Below, piece by piece: positions 1 to 7,363 of a stretch of 64,000 nucleotides of DNA. The DNA is from Psychrobacter glacincola. GTDB taxonomy: Bacteria > Pseudomonadota > Gammaproteobacteria > Pseudomonadales > Moraxellaceae. The translations under genes and the position numbers were made by a program. The DNA is taken from contig LIQB01000010.1 in NCBI GenBank assembly GCA_001411745.2, positions 79,087 to 143,086 on the forward strand, given 5' to 3'. The stretch's first letter is position 1. Every line of letters begins with the position of its first letter. The notes beneath the pieces were generated by a model. It worked only from the letters and a program-made list of their open reading frames with translations, was not told where the DNA came from and did no database searches.

Positions 1-70
1 ATTAAAAAGGTCTTACGTTAATAGTTAGCAGTGTAATTTAAAATAAAAAATTTGCAATGTAATTTCTGTT

Positions 71-99
71 TTGACAGAAATATATGTAATAACTATAAA
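71..99 (+). promoter_or_regulatory. sigma70 promoter of desaturase 1
   Basis: TTGACA at 71-76, a 17-base spacer, and TATAAA at 94-99: a near-consensus sigma70 promoter. It implies transcription from about 106 and a leader of roughly 70 bases before the desaturase start at 178. It also argues against the in-frame ATG at 52, which lies upstream of the promoter. The block around the -35 recurs upstream of the paralogous desaturase at 3294. Confidence 0.7.
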
Positions 100-177
100 A
101 GCCAGCTAAGTTTAAGTGAGATAAGTTTCTATAAAATAGCAGCAACAAAAAATAGTAATAACAAATGGATGTGTAAA

Positions 178-1125
178 ATGACAGTCAATCAAACACACAC
201 TAATAAAGAGCAAGCCATTAAAAAGGCTGTTGCTGCAGTCGAGTGGCAAGACTTGCGCCAGTTAACGCGCGGTCAAATCGCTTACAACGTTATTTTGCCT
301 TATCCGTTTTTATTGTTGTCCTGGTGGTTCGCCAGCCACTCTTGGTATGTCTTAGCATGCGGGGCTTCTTATTTATTCTTTGCTGCCGCATTTCGCCAAG
401 CACACGATGGCTATCATCATAGCTTAGGGACAGGTAAACGCACGACCACCGCTATATTACTGTTGCTTAGCGTGCTACTAATGACCAGTTTGCACAGCAT
501 TCGAGCCACCCACATGGAACATCATCGTGACCCATTGGGCGATAGTGATATTGAAGGCAGTCTAGCAAAAGACTCATGGTGGCAAGCGCTGCTCGGCGGG
601 ATAACTTATCGACTCGATATTTATCGTCAAGGACTGCGTCTAAGTAGCCGTCGCAATCAAAAATTAGCGTGGCTAGAGTTTGCTTTGATTGGTTTAGTCA
701 TCATAGTTGCCCTTATATTGACCGCCTTTACTATTCCTACTCTCACGATATTAGCGCAAGTATTGATGTATCACATAGTGACCATGATGTTGGCTAATGC
801 CAGTGTCGGCATCATTGCGGTGTGGGGAGTGCATCATGATTGTGAGGAGACAATCGCCCGAACTGAGCGCAATCCTTTGGTCAACTTGCTGACCTTTAAT
901 TTGCTTTATCACGTAGAGCATCATCTCTTTCCTGCTGTGCCATCCAATCATTTACCTGAGCTTGCCAAGCGTTTAGATGCAGCAGCGCCACATCTGACTA
1001 AAGCACATGTATTGCCAAGTATGGTTAACGTCATAGATTTTATTAATCATCGTTGGAACCAATTAAATAATAAATCTCAAAATAGTAATGATAGTGAGTG
1101 TCCTATTCGTAAGCGTTTTGCTTAA
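178..1125 (+). CDS. Fatty acid desaturase family protein (copy 1)
   Basis: Membrane di-iron desaturase or hydroxylase of the FA_desaturase superfamily, about 315 aa. The three histidine boxes are visible: HDGYHH near residue 82, HMEHH near residue 118 and HVEHH near residue 249. They lie between hydrophobic segments, as expected for an integral inner-membrane enzyme with iron ligands on the cytoplasmic face. The start at 178 is chosen because the open frame reaches back to an ATG at 52 that lies upstream of the -35/-10 pair, and because residues after 178 align with the paralog at 3387 (shared WQDLRQL). The ribosome site is weak. Substrate and regiochemistry cannot be read from the sequence; the family also includes carotenoid ketolase and hydroxylase relatives. 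Confidence 0.85.
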   Translation: MTVNQTHTNKEQAIKKAVAAVEWQDLRQLTRGQIAYNVILPYPFLLLSWWFASHSWYVLACGASYLFFAAAFRQAHDGYHHSLGTGKRTTTAILLLLSVLLMTSLHSIRATHMEHHRDPLGDSDIEGSLAKDSWWQALLGGITYRLDIYRQGLRLSSRRNQKLAWLEFALIGLVIIVALILTAFTIPTLTILAQVLMYHIVTMMLANASVGIIAVWGVHHDCEETIARTERNPLVNLLTFNLLYHVEHHLFPAVPSNHLPELAKRLDAAAPHLTKAHVLPSMVNVIDFINHRWNQLNNKSQNSNDSECPIRKRFA

Positions 1126-1152
1126 TCAGTAGGCTAAATAAAATCAAGATAC

Positions 1153-1172
1153 TTATCCACCAATTATCCACA
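1153..1172 (+). promoter_or_regulatory. Two tandem DnaA-box sequences
   Basis: TTATCCACC (1153-1161, one mismatch) and TTATCCACA (1164-1172, perfect match to TTATNCACA) lie on the same strand 11 bases apart, in the gap between desaturase 1 and the next gene. No AT-rich unwinding region or further boxes were seen close by, so this looks like a DnaA-binding or titration site or a DnaA-controlled promoter region rather than an origin. Confidence 0.5.
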
Positions 1173-1242
1173 GGAATTTCATTGGCTTTGGCAACGCCGT
1201 ATTTATACTGAATTAACGATGAATGTTAATGGAATAAATAGA

Positions 1243-1743
1243 ATGAAAACGAATAATGAGTTAGGTGTGTATCCTTATCTACAAGTGATTATTTTGTTTG
1301 CAGGGTTTGGTAGTATGATTGGTGGGTTGATTTCAGAACTGGGTTTATTGTTTGTTTTTAGGAATGCGGACTTTGCGCAGATTGGTTATCAGCCATTACT
1401 CTATGTTGGTCTGCTTGGTTTTATTCCTGCTTTATTAACGGGTATTATCGTCGCTTATAAGAAGATATGGCGCGGTGATCATAAGAGTCTATGCACGACA
1501 TTTTTAGTGGGGTTTATAACGTCAGCAGGTTATATGGGTGCAATCGTTCTATATTTAGGTATCAACTCATGGATAGAGTTTGGCGTGCTACTGGCCTTTA
1601 TGATTGGTATAGGATTGTTTGGCGCAATCAATTCAGCGATTGCCAGCCGCATTGCTTTACCAAAAGTACGTAAAAGTCATTTTGATATTAGTACTAAAAA
1701 AGTAGACGATAACTATAACGGATTAAGTTTTACTAAACGATAA
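1243..1743 (+). CDS. Small 4-TM membrane protein of unknown function (family member 1)
   Basis: About 166 aa with four hydrophobic segments (near residues 11-34, 50-70, 84-106 and 112-135) and a hydrophilic, lysine-rich C-terminal tail. I do not recognise a named family. It resembles the protein at 2816: both have an early GxxxGGLI stretch, glycine-rich membrane segments and an IALPK sequence right after the last helix. An upstream in-frame ATG at 1219 lacks a ribosome site, whereas GGA lies about 9 bases before 1243, so the shorter form is preferred. It lies 117 bases after desaturase 1, with DnaA boxes between, and is followed closely by the epimerase gene. Confidence 0.65.
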   Translation: MKTNNELGVYPYLQVIILFAGFGSMIGGLISELGLLFVFRNADFAQIGYQPLLYVGLLGFIPALLTGIIVAYKKIWRGDHKSLCTTFLVGFITSAGYMGAIVLYLGINSWIEFGVLLAFMIGIGLFGAINSAIASRIALPKVRKSHFDISTKKVDDNYNGLSFTKR

Positions 1744-1766
1744 GCGAGAAATATAGGGAGTAGGAC

Positions 1767-2732
1767 ATGAATATTTTAATCAGTGGTGGCTCAGGATTTT
1801 TAGGCAGTGCCTTTAGTGACGAGCTTATCAAACGCTATCGTACGCAGGATAAGGACTTGCACATTACATGGCTAACACGCGATAGCAGCCAAACGCATCC
1901 TGACGCGATCATCATGATGACCTACGATGAGCTAGCGAGTTCGGATAAAAGCTTTGATGTTATCTTAAACCTAGCAGGCGCAGGCATTGCTGACTCGCGC
2001 TGGAGCGATGCGCGCAAAAAGCAGTTGCTCGCCAGCCGTATCAAGCCTACCGAATCCTTATTGGCATTTATTAAGCGCACCAGTATTAAGCCCAAGCTAA
2101 TGGTCAGCGGCTCTGCGATTGGCTGGTATGGCGCACAAGGCGATAAACCTCTTACCGAAAGCAGTGGTTTTGAAACTAATTTTGCCCATCAATTATGTCA
2201 TGAATGGGAGCAGTTAGCGCTCAAAGCCACTGAACATGGCGTGCCTGTGGCTATCGTGCGTACGGGTGTGGTTATCCATCCTGATGGCGGGATGCTCGGT
2301 AAGTTATTAACCCCATTTAAAATGGGTGTCGGTGGGCAGTTAGGTGATGGCAAGCAAATCATGAGCTGGATCAGTCGTGAAGACTGGGTTAGGGCGGTGA
2401 TATTCATCATTGAAAAGCATCTTGCTAATTATGCGGACACTCAGACTACCGATGATCACTTGTTAGAAACTATCAATGATACGCCAGTGCTGGTATATAA
2501 CCTCACTGCGCCTAATCCAGTGACCAATCATACTTTTACCAAAACGCTCGGAGCATGGCTACACCGTCCCACCTTTTTTACTTTACCCAATTTTCTGCTT
2601 AAGCTGATATTTGGTGAGATGTCGACGCTACTAATAGATGGACAAAAGGTATTGCCTCAAGCCTTACAGGACGCAGGTTATGGTTTTAAACAGCCAACAC
2701 TTAAACAAGCGTTAGAAGAGCAGAAGCCATAG
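1767..2732 (+). CDS. yfcH: TIGR01777-family NAD(P)-dependent epimerase
   Basis: About 321 aa, the usual length for YfcH-type atypical short-chain dehydrogenases (older annotation: cell-division inhibitor SulA-like). The N-terminal nucleotide-binding glycine motif GGSGFLG is at residues 7-13; the SGSAIGWYG stretch supplies the active-site tyrosine region; the C-terminus has the DUF1731-type PNFLLKLIFGEMS segment. The start is supported by AGGGAG about 9 bases upstream. It lies 23 bases after the small membrane protein and is probably co-transcribed with it. The physiological substrate of this family is not known. Similar epimerases are often found near desaturases and DCC proteins, which fits this neighbourhood. 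Confidence 0.88.
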   Translation: MNILISGGSGFLGSAFSDELIKRYRTQDKDLHITWLTRDSSQTHPDAIIMMTYDELASSDKSFDVILNLAGAGIADSRWSDARKKQLLASRIKPTESLLAFIKRTSIKPKLMVSGSAIGWYGAQGDKPLTESSGFETNFAHQLCHEWEQLALKATEHGVPVAIVRTGVVIHPDGGMLGKLLTPFKMGVGGQLGDGKQIMSWISREDWVRAVIFIIEKHLANYADTQTTDDHLLETINDTPVLVYNLTAPNPVTNHTFTKTLGAWLHRPTFFTLPNFLLKLIFGEMSTLLIDGQKVLPQALQDAGYGFKQPTLKQALEEQKP

Positions 2733-2746
2733 ATACTTATGAAGGT

Positions 2747-2762
2747 TGTTTCATGTGAAACG
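2747..2762 (+). promoter_or_regulatory. parS-like palindrome 1
   Basis: TGTTTCATGTGAAACG is a GTTTCA/TGAAAC inverted repeat around TG. It differs from the widespread ParB site TGTTTCACGTGAAACA at one central base (C to T) and the last base. A second copy with the same central change lies 38 bases downstream. It may be a ParB site or the operator of a local repressor. Confidence 0.45.
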
Positions 2763-2784
2763 TAGTTTTTATCATAGGATTCTT

Positions 2785-2800
2785 TGTTTCATGTGAAACC
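2785..2800 (+). promoter_or_regulatory. parS-like palindrome 2
   Basis: TGTTTCATGTGAAACC is identical to the copy at 2747 over the first 15 bases. It sits 15 bases before the start codon of the small membrane protein at 2816, just upstream of its ribosome site. If it is bound by a protein it could block transcription or translation initiation there; if it is parS it would mark the origin-proximal part of the chromosome. Confidence 0.45.
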
Positions 2801-2815
2801 TAAAGAGGGGGTTTT

Positions 2816-3271
2816 ATGAGTAAAGTTGATAGCAACGCTACAATTACTGTACCTAACTATCCTAAAGGTAAAGTAATAGGAACTTATGGATTGTTGGGAG
2901 GTGCGATAGGTGGTCTGATTGTCTGCTTATATATGATTGTGATGCTTGTAATTGACGGTAATATTTTTAGGCAAGAGTTAACAGATATTTTCAAAATGCT
3001 ATTAGCTTCTATTGTAGGCGGATTCTTTTTTGGTTTGCTCCCTACGTTAGTAGCTGGATTAACTATATGTAAGTTGAAGATAGTCTTTGACTCCATACTA
3101 AAAATAGTACCGTTATTCTTCATTGGATTCTTTAGTACTTTTATATTTTCAGTTTGGATTATAGCAACAGATGTTTTTTTAGAGAAAATAATATTTGGAT
3201 TGGTTCTTAGCTTGATAGGTGGAGCCAGCGCTGTGATTACAGGTTTAATAGCACTACCTAAACATAAATAA
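2816..3271 (+). CDS. Small 4-TM membrane protein of unknown function (family member 2)
   Basis: About 151 aa with four hydrophobic segments (near residues 23-46, 58-82, 92-114 and 118-145) and the same IALPK ending as the protein at 1243, so probably a diverged paralog. No catalytic motif is visible. The ribosome site GAGGGGG about 5 bases upstream is strong. It lies just downstream of two parS-like palindromes and upstream of the second desaturase, so each desaturase has one of these small proteins beside it. The gene is more AT-rich than the epimerase. Confidence 0.65.
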   Translation: MSKVDSNATITVPNYPKGKVIGTYGLLGGAIGGLIVCLYMIVMLVIDGNIFRQELTDIFKMLLASIVGGFFFGLLPTLVAGLTICKLKIVFDSILKIVPLFFIGFFSTFIFSVWIIATDVFLEKIIFGLVLSLIGGASAVITGLIALPKHK

Positions 3272-3293
3272 AATTTATCTAATAATTTCACTA

Positions 3294-3299
3294 TTGACA
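3294..3299 (+). promoter_or_regulatory. -35 element shared with desaturase 1
   Basis: TTGACAGAAATA at 3294-3305 repeats the sequence at 71-82, followed by partly matching bases (GTAA, AGCC, TTAAG). No good -10 stands 16-18 bases downstream because of small deletions relative to copy 1, so promoter strength here is uncertain. Confidence 0.4.
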
Positions 3300-3386
3300 G
3301 AAATAAAGTAAATTAAAACAGCCGATTAAATTAAGTAGTCGCGCCAGCAAGACAGCTACTGCTTATCACCAAGTAAGGAGAACATC

Positions 3387-4256
3387 ATGCGTCATCCTTC
3401 GTTAGCCAATATTGAATGGCAAGATTTGCGTCAGCTTAGTCTGAGCGAGACCGTTTACAATATCTTTTTATCTTTACCTTTTTTATTATTGTCATGGTGG
3501 AGCGCGTGGCAAGGGTGGTGGTTACTTGCACTTGTGGCGACATTTTTCTTTTTTACTGCCGCACTGAGACAAGCGCATGATTGCTATCACCGCACTTTAG
3601 GGGTGAGTAAAGTCGCCACAGAGCTCATGCTGTTTCTTCTCAGTATCACGATGCTCTGTAGCACGCATGCTATTCGGCATACTCATCTTAACCATCATAG
3701 AGATCCACTGGGTGACAGCGATGTCGAGGGTAATTGGGCTCGTCTGCCTTGGTATCAGGCGATATTGGGAGGCGGACTTTTCTCGATTGCGATTCAGTGG
3801 TTTGGCTTGACGCATGGTAGCCGCCGCAATCGTATGCTCGTTGGCTTTGATCTGTTGCTCATTTTCGCAGTGATTGCCACCGCTTTTATCACGATGCATC
3901 CAGTTTTGATGTATCACGTATTGGTAATGATATTGGCCAATACGATGGTTGGGTTTTTTGCCGTATGGAGCGTCCATCATGGTTGTGATGATATGGTGTA
4001 TGCCCGCAGTGAGCGTCATCCATTGATTAATGTACTGACTTTTAACTTGCTTTATCATATTGAGCATCATCTATTCCCAGCGGTACCGACCAATCATTTA
4101 CCGAGGCTTGCCAAGCGCTTAGATGCCGTCGCCCCGCAGTGGACGCAGCAGCCAGTCATTCCCTTTTTAGTACCAATCAATAAGTATCCAGTAGTTAACA
4201 TGAACGAAAAATCTAATAGTCTTGATACTGAGATATCACTCATAAAGGAGTCGTAA
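3387..4256 (+). CDS. Fatty acid desaturase family protein (copy 2)
   Basis: About 289 aa paralog of the enzyme at 178. The three histidine boxes are present: HDCYH, HLNHH and HIEHH, with matching surroundings (DPLGDSD after box 2, HHLFPAVP after box 3). Four or more hydrophobic segments place it in the inner membrane. AAGGAG at about 3375 supports the start. It ends one base before the DCC-family gene at 4258, so the two are translationally linked and may act together. Substrate unknown; regiochemistry cannot be inferred. Confidence 0.87.
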   Translation: MRHPSLANIEWQDLRQLSLSETVYNIFLSLPFLLLSWWSAWQGWWLLALVATFFFFTAALRQAHDCYHRTLGVSKVATELMLFLLSITMLCSTHAIRHTHLNHHRDPLGDSDVEGNWARLPWYQAILGGGLFSIAIQWFGLTHGSRRNRMLVGFDLLLIFAVIATAFITMHPVLMYHVLVMILANTMVGFFAVWSVHHGCDDMVYARSERHPLINVLTFNLLYHIEHHLFPAVPTNHLPRLAKRLDAVAPQWTQQPVIPFLVPINKYPVVNMNEKSNSLDTEISLIKES

Positions 4257-4257
4257 G

Positions 4258-4719
4258 ATGATTATCCAAAATCATATCAACAGCTATAGAGAGCAAGCAA
4301 ATTTATCTATTACCATGTACTACGATGATGCGTGCGTGATATGCAGCACCGAGGCGCATAATATGCAAATGCGTAAGCCCAAGAAGATACATTTAGTTCC
4401 TGTAGACGAGGGGGTTGATGAGTTGGCAGTCGCAGGATTCAGCCGTAAGGATGCGATGACTTATATGTGTATGAAAGACAGCTACGGCAATTGGTACACG
4501 CATATGGATGCCGTGCGGCTGCTCTACAGAACGGGCGGCGTTAAATGGTCAATATTATTGTTTTTGCCAGTGGTCAAACAACTGGGTGACTTTGCTTATC
4601 CCTATGTCGCGCGCAATCGCTATAGAATCCCGAATTGGGTGACCAAGTTGCTCTATGGCAAAGCGCTGATGCAGGCTTGTGACAATGGCGTCTGTAAAAT
4701 AGCACCAGATAAACGTTAA
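4258..4719 (+). CDS. DCC-family thiol-disulfide oxidoreductase-like protein (DUF393)
   Basis: About 153 aa. The family signature YDDACVIC is at residues 22-29, with the CxxC pair at C26 and C29 after an aspartate, as in the DCC (DUF393) group of thioredoxin-like proteins. Later parts match the family pattern: MDAVRLLYRTGG, then a hydrophobic segment and RYRIPNW. AAGGAG precedes the ATG, which lies one base after the desaturase stop, so the pair forms an operon. The function of DUF393 is not established; a redox partner role for the desaturase is only an inference. Confidence 0.85.
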   Translation: MIIQNHINSYREQANLSITMYYDDACVICSTEAHNMQMRKPKKIHLVPVDEGVDELAVAGFSRKDAMTYMCMKDSYGNWYTHMDAVRLLYRTGGVKWSILLFLPVVKQLGDFAYPYVARNRYRIPNWVTKLLYGKALMQACDNGVCKIAPDKR

Positions 4720-4866
4720 AGGGCTTTTACTGGCCACTATTTGGTTTTGTGGCAACAGCACTTTAGAGGCAAAGCATATGAAGTTTTCGTGGAAAAAAGA
4801 CACGATATTCAGAACATCAAATTTTTAACGTAAGATAGCGCTATCTTTATTTAACTAGATTTACTT

Positions 4867-5940
4867 ATGTGGCTTTTTATCGGCTTTACCCAACTGCTCT
4901 CTATGATGATCTGCATATTGCTTTGGTGGTTTATCCAACCAAAACGTCAGAGTATGAAGCTGTTTTTAGTATTAAGTGTTTTGATAGTGAACAACGGCTT
5001 TCTCATTTATGGTTTGAGCGAGTTTTGGTACGAACGCTTTTATGTCTATTTAGTCATCAGTATTTTGCAAGGTTTTATGCTTTATGCCGCTTTACTAACG
5101 GCTGTACTTGCAGGGGTTTATGCTCTAATTCTTAAACAAAAGCCACGACCAAGAGCCATTCGTGCGTTTGCAATGGTGGTTTATGTCGGTATTGTTGGCT
5201 TAGCTATATTTAATGCCTACTCGCCCGAAGTACATCGATTGACGGTCACTACAGCTAAGCCTCTCGATAAGACAATGAAGATAGCACTCGTTTCTGATAC
5301 ACATTTGGGTAGATGGTTTGGCAATCGGCAGATAAAGAAAATGGTGCGCCTTATCGATGCGCAACATCCTGACGTGGTGGTTATCGCTGGTGACATTATG
5401 AATGATAATACGATTGCTTACGATAATACGAATATGCATGAGCAGCTATTAAAGCTAAAGGCACCGCTTGGCGTCTATGCGACTTTAGGCAATCACGATT
5501 ATTTCGGTTATGACCAACAGATCACACAGGCGGTGGAAGAGGCTGGCATCAAAGCGCTTGATAATGAGAGTGTGCTATTAGATGATTCAGTATGGCTGGT
5601 GGGGCGTTCTGATGAAATCGATCGTACCAGACTGTCAGTAGATGAGTTATTAGCGCAAGTAGAGACAGAAAAACCAGTGATATTTTTGGAGCATCGTCCT
5701 AGCGCGATGGATGAGGTCAGCGCCCTGCCAGTCGATTTGCATCTGTCTGGGCATACCCATGGCGGGCAGATATTTCCGTTAACGATATTGATGGATTGGT
5801 TGATACCACTAAACTATGGCAGCAAAAAAATAGCCGATACGCAGTTTTTGGTGACCTCTGGTTATGGTATCGGTCCAGTACCGTTTAGACTGGGAACGCG
5901 TTCTGAGATTTGGATAATTACGTTGCAGTCTGGTGTATGA
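4867..5940 (+). CDS. Membrane-anchored metallophosphoesterase (copy 1)
   Basis: About 357 aa. Four N-terminal hydrophobic segments (residues 3-22, 32-50, 62-88, 103-117) anchor a calcineurin-like phosphoesterase domain. Metal-binding motifs are visible in order: SDTHLG (D144, H146), GDIMNDN, GNHD, HLSGHTHGG. This is the YaeI/YkuE-like arrangement of binuclear-metal phosphodiesterases. The family includes enzymes acting on UDP-diacylglucosamine or membrane phospholipids; the substrate here is not known. The gene is followed by a terminator and then by a paralog on the same strand. Confidence 0.87.
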   Translation: MWLFIGFTQLLSMMICILLWWFIQPKRQSMKLFLVLSVLIVNNGFLIYGLSEFWYERFYVYLVISILQGFMLYAALLTAVLAGVYALILKQKPRPRAIRAFAMVVYVGIVGLAIFNAYSPEVHRLTVTTAKPLDKTMKIALVSDTHLGRWFGNRQIKKMVRLIDAQHPDVVVIAGDIMNDNTIAYDNTNMHEQLLKLKAPLGVYATLGNHDYFGYDQQITQAVEEAGIKALDNESVLLDDSVWLVGRSDEIDRTRLSVDELLAQVETEKPVIFLEHRPSAMDEVSALPVDLHLSGHTHGGQIFPLTILMDWLIPLNYGSKKIADTQFLVTSGYGIGPVPFRLGTRSEIWIITLQSGV

Positions 5941-5973
5941 GCCATTTAAATAAACAGTGTTACCCTAATGATA

Positions 5974-6009
5974 AAGCCTCTACCATATCTAAATAGTAGA
6001 GGTTTTTAT
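5974..6009 (+). terminator. Rho-independent terminator
   Basis: Stem CCTCTAC (5977-5983) pairs with GTAGAGG (5996-6002), followed by a run of five T. It ends the first metallophosphoesterase transcript. Confidence 0.75.
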
Positions 6010-6096
6010 TTGCTGTTAGGCTGGCTAATAGCTAATTTGCTTGTCTGGTTAGCTAAAAATATACTGCATTGACGCCATCATACTCAAGGATTCTTC

Positions 6097-7239
6097 ATGC
6101 GTTATACGTTTTTTATTACCATTTTTGTGCTATTGCAGCTATTTAGTTTTGGCGCAGCTTTAAGCGTGCAATGGTGGTTACAGCCTTGGCAGACAGCAGC
6201 TTTGCAAACTTCGGTATGGGTCGTCGTATTTGCTATTACCAACGGTTTGCTGCTACTCAGTGTCAATAGAGCATTTAAAAATAGCTATCGCTGGATCAGT
6301 GGTTGGATGTTAGTCATGCATTTCATGATATTGACGGCTTTAGTTACCAGCCTATTTTATGGTGGCTATTGGTTGGTCACATCGCTAACTAGGGATGCGC
6401 TCGCTACACCGGCTACCGTCGATTTTGGGTTGCGCATATTGGCATTGGCAATATTTATCGGGTTGTTTTTCTATGCCATATATAGTGCTTATGCGCCTGT
6501 GGTACGTGAGTTATCTATTGATATTGATAAACCTTTGGCTAAGCCATTACGTATTGCGGTCGCTAGCGACTTACATATCGGGAGACTGTTTGGCAGCGGT
6601 GCAATAGATAGACTGCATCATCTTATGGTAAAAAATACAGCCGACATATTGCTAATGCCGGGCGATATCATGGATGATAATACACAAGCATTTACTAATT
6701 ATAATATGGCAAAAAACTTGGCCGAGTTATGCAAAATCTTACCGTATGGGGTCTATGCTACTTTGGGCAATCATGATTTATACGGGCATGAGCAGCCGAT
6801 TGTCCAAGCGTTGCGTGCTGCTGGCGTGCAGTTGTTAAATGATGAAGTAATCGGTATCGAGCATGAAGGTCAACCAATCTGGCTGGTTGGGCGTTTTGAT
6901 AACCATAAAAGACAGCGGGTAGCAACAACCGATCTACTAGCCCAAGTTGATACTACACAGCCAGTGATACTGCTAGATCATAGACCAAGTGATATTGCTG
7001 AGCACAGCCAAATGCCGATTGATTTACAGCTCTCAGGGCATACTCATAACGGTCAGATATTCCCCGCCAACTTCATTGTCAGTGCCATCAACCGCTTGGG
7101 TTATGGCTATGAAGCCATTGGCAAAGGACACTTTGTGGTGTCATCTGGTTACGGCTTTTGGGGTATCCCATTTCGCTTGGGTTCGCGCTCAGAGATTTGG
7201 CTGATCACTGTGAATGGTCAGGTTGAATATAACGTTTAA
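6097..7239 (+). CDS. Membrane-anchored metallophosphoesterase (copy 2)
   Basis: About 380 aa tandem paralog of the gene at 4867. Four N-terminal membrane segments (roughly residues 4-27, 38-56, 68-92, 110-132) are followed by the phosphoesterase motifs SDLHIG (D158, H160), GDIMDDN, GNHD and LSGHTHNG. AAGGA upstream of the ATG supports the start. A terminator separates it from copy 1, so the two are expressed separately. The final codons lie inside a 15-base tandem repeat in which the stop codon is reiterated. Confidence 0.87.
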   Translation: MRYTFFITIFVLLQLFSFGAALSVQWWLQPWQTAALQTSVWVVVFAITNGLLLLSVNRAFKNSYRWISGWMLVMHFMILTALVTSLFYGGYWLVTSLTRDALATPATVDFGLRILALAIFIGLFFYAIYSAYAPVVRELSIDIDKPLAKPLRIAVASDLHIGRLFGSGAIDRLHHLMVKNTADILLMPGDIMDDNTQAFTNYNMAKNLAELCKILPYGVYATLGNHDLYGHEQPIVQALRAAGVQLLNDEVIGIEHEGQPIWLVGRFDNHKRQRVATTDLLAQVDTTQPVILLDHRPSDIAEHSQMPIDLQLSGHTHNGQIFPANFIVSAINRLGYGYEAIGKGHFVVSSGYGFWGIPFRLGSRSEIWLITVNGQVEYNV

Positions 7240-7305
7240 GAAAGTAATATTTAAGAAAACAATATTTAAGAAAACAATGCTTAAAAAAGTAACGTTTAAA
7301 TAGTG
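7231..7305 (+). repeat. Five-unit 15-bp tandem repeat over the stop codon
   Basis: Units at 7231, 7246, 7261, 7276 and 7291, of the form AATATTTAAGAAAAC; units 2 and 3 are identical. The period is a multiple of three, so each unit places another TAA in frame with the phosphoesterase gene, giving five successive in-frame stops. It probably arose by slippage across the gene end. Confidence 0.85.
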
Positions 7306-7363
7306 GCAGCACCATTCTATTTTATAAATGAACCAGCACTTTCTTATACAACTGTGTTGATAA

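Noticed and set aside
52..177. N-terminal extension of the first desaturase from ATG 52
   Set aside because: That ATG is upstream of the -35/-10 promoter, and the extra residues have no counterpart in the paralog.
2884..3291. Antisense 135-codon frame opposite the small membrane protein
   Set aside because: The plus-strand gene has a strong ribosome site and membrane-protein pattern; the antisense reading is a shadow.
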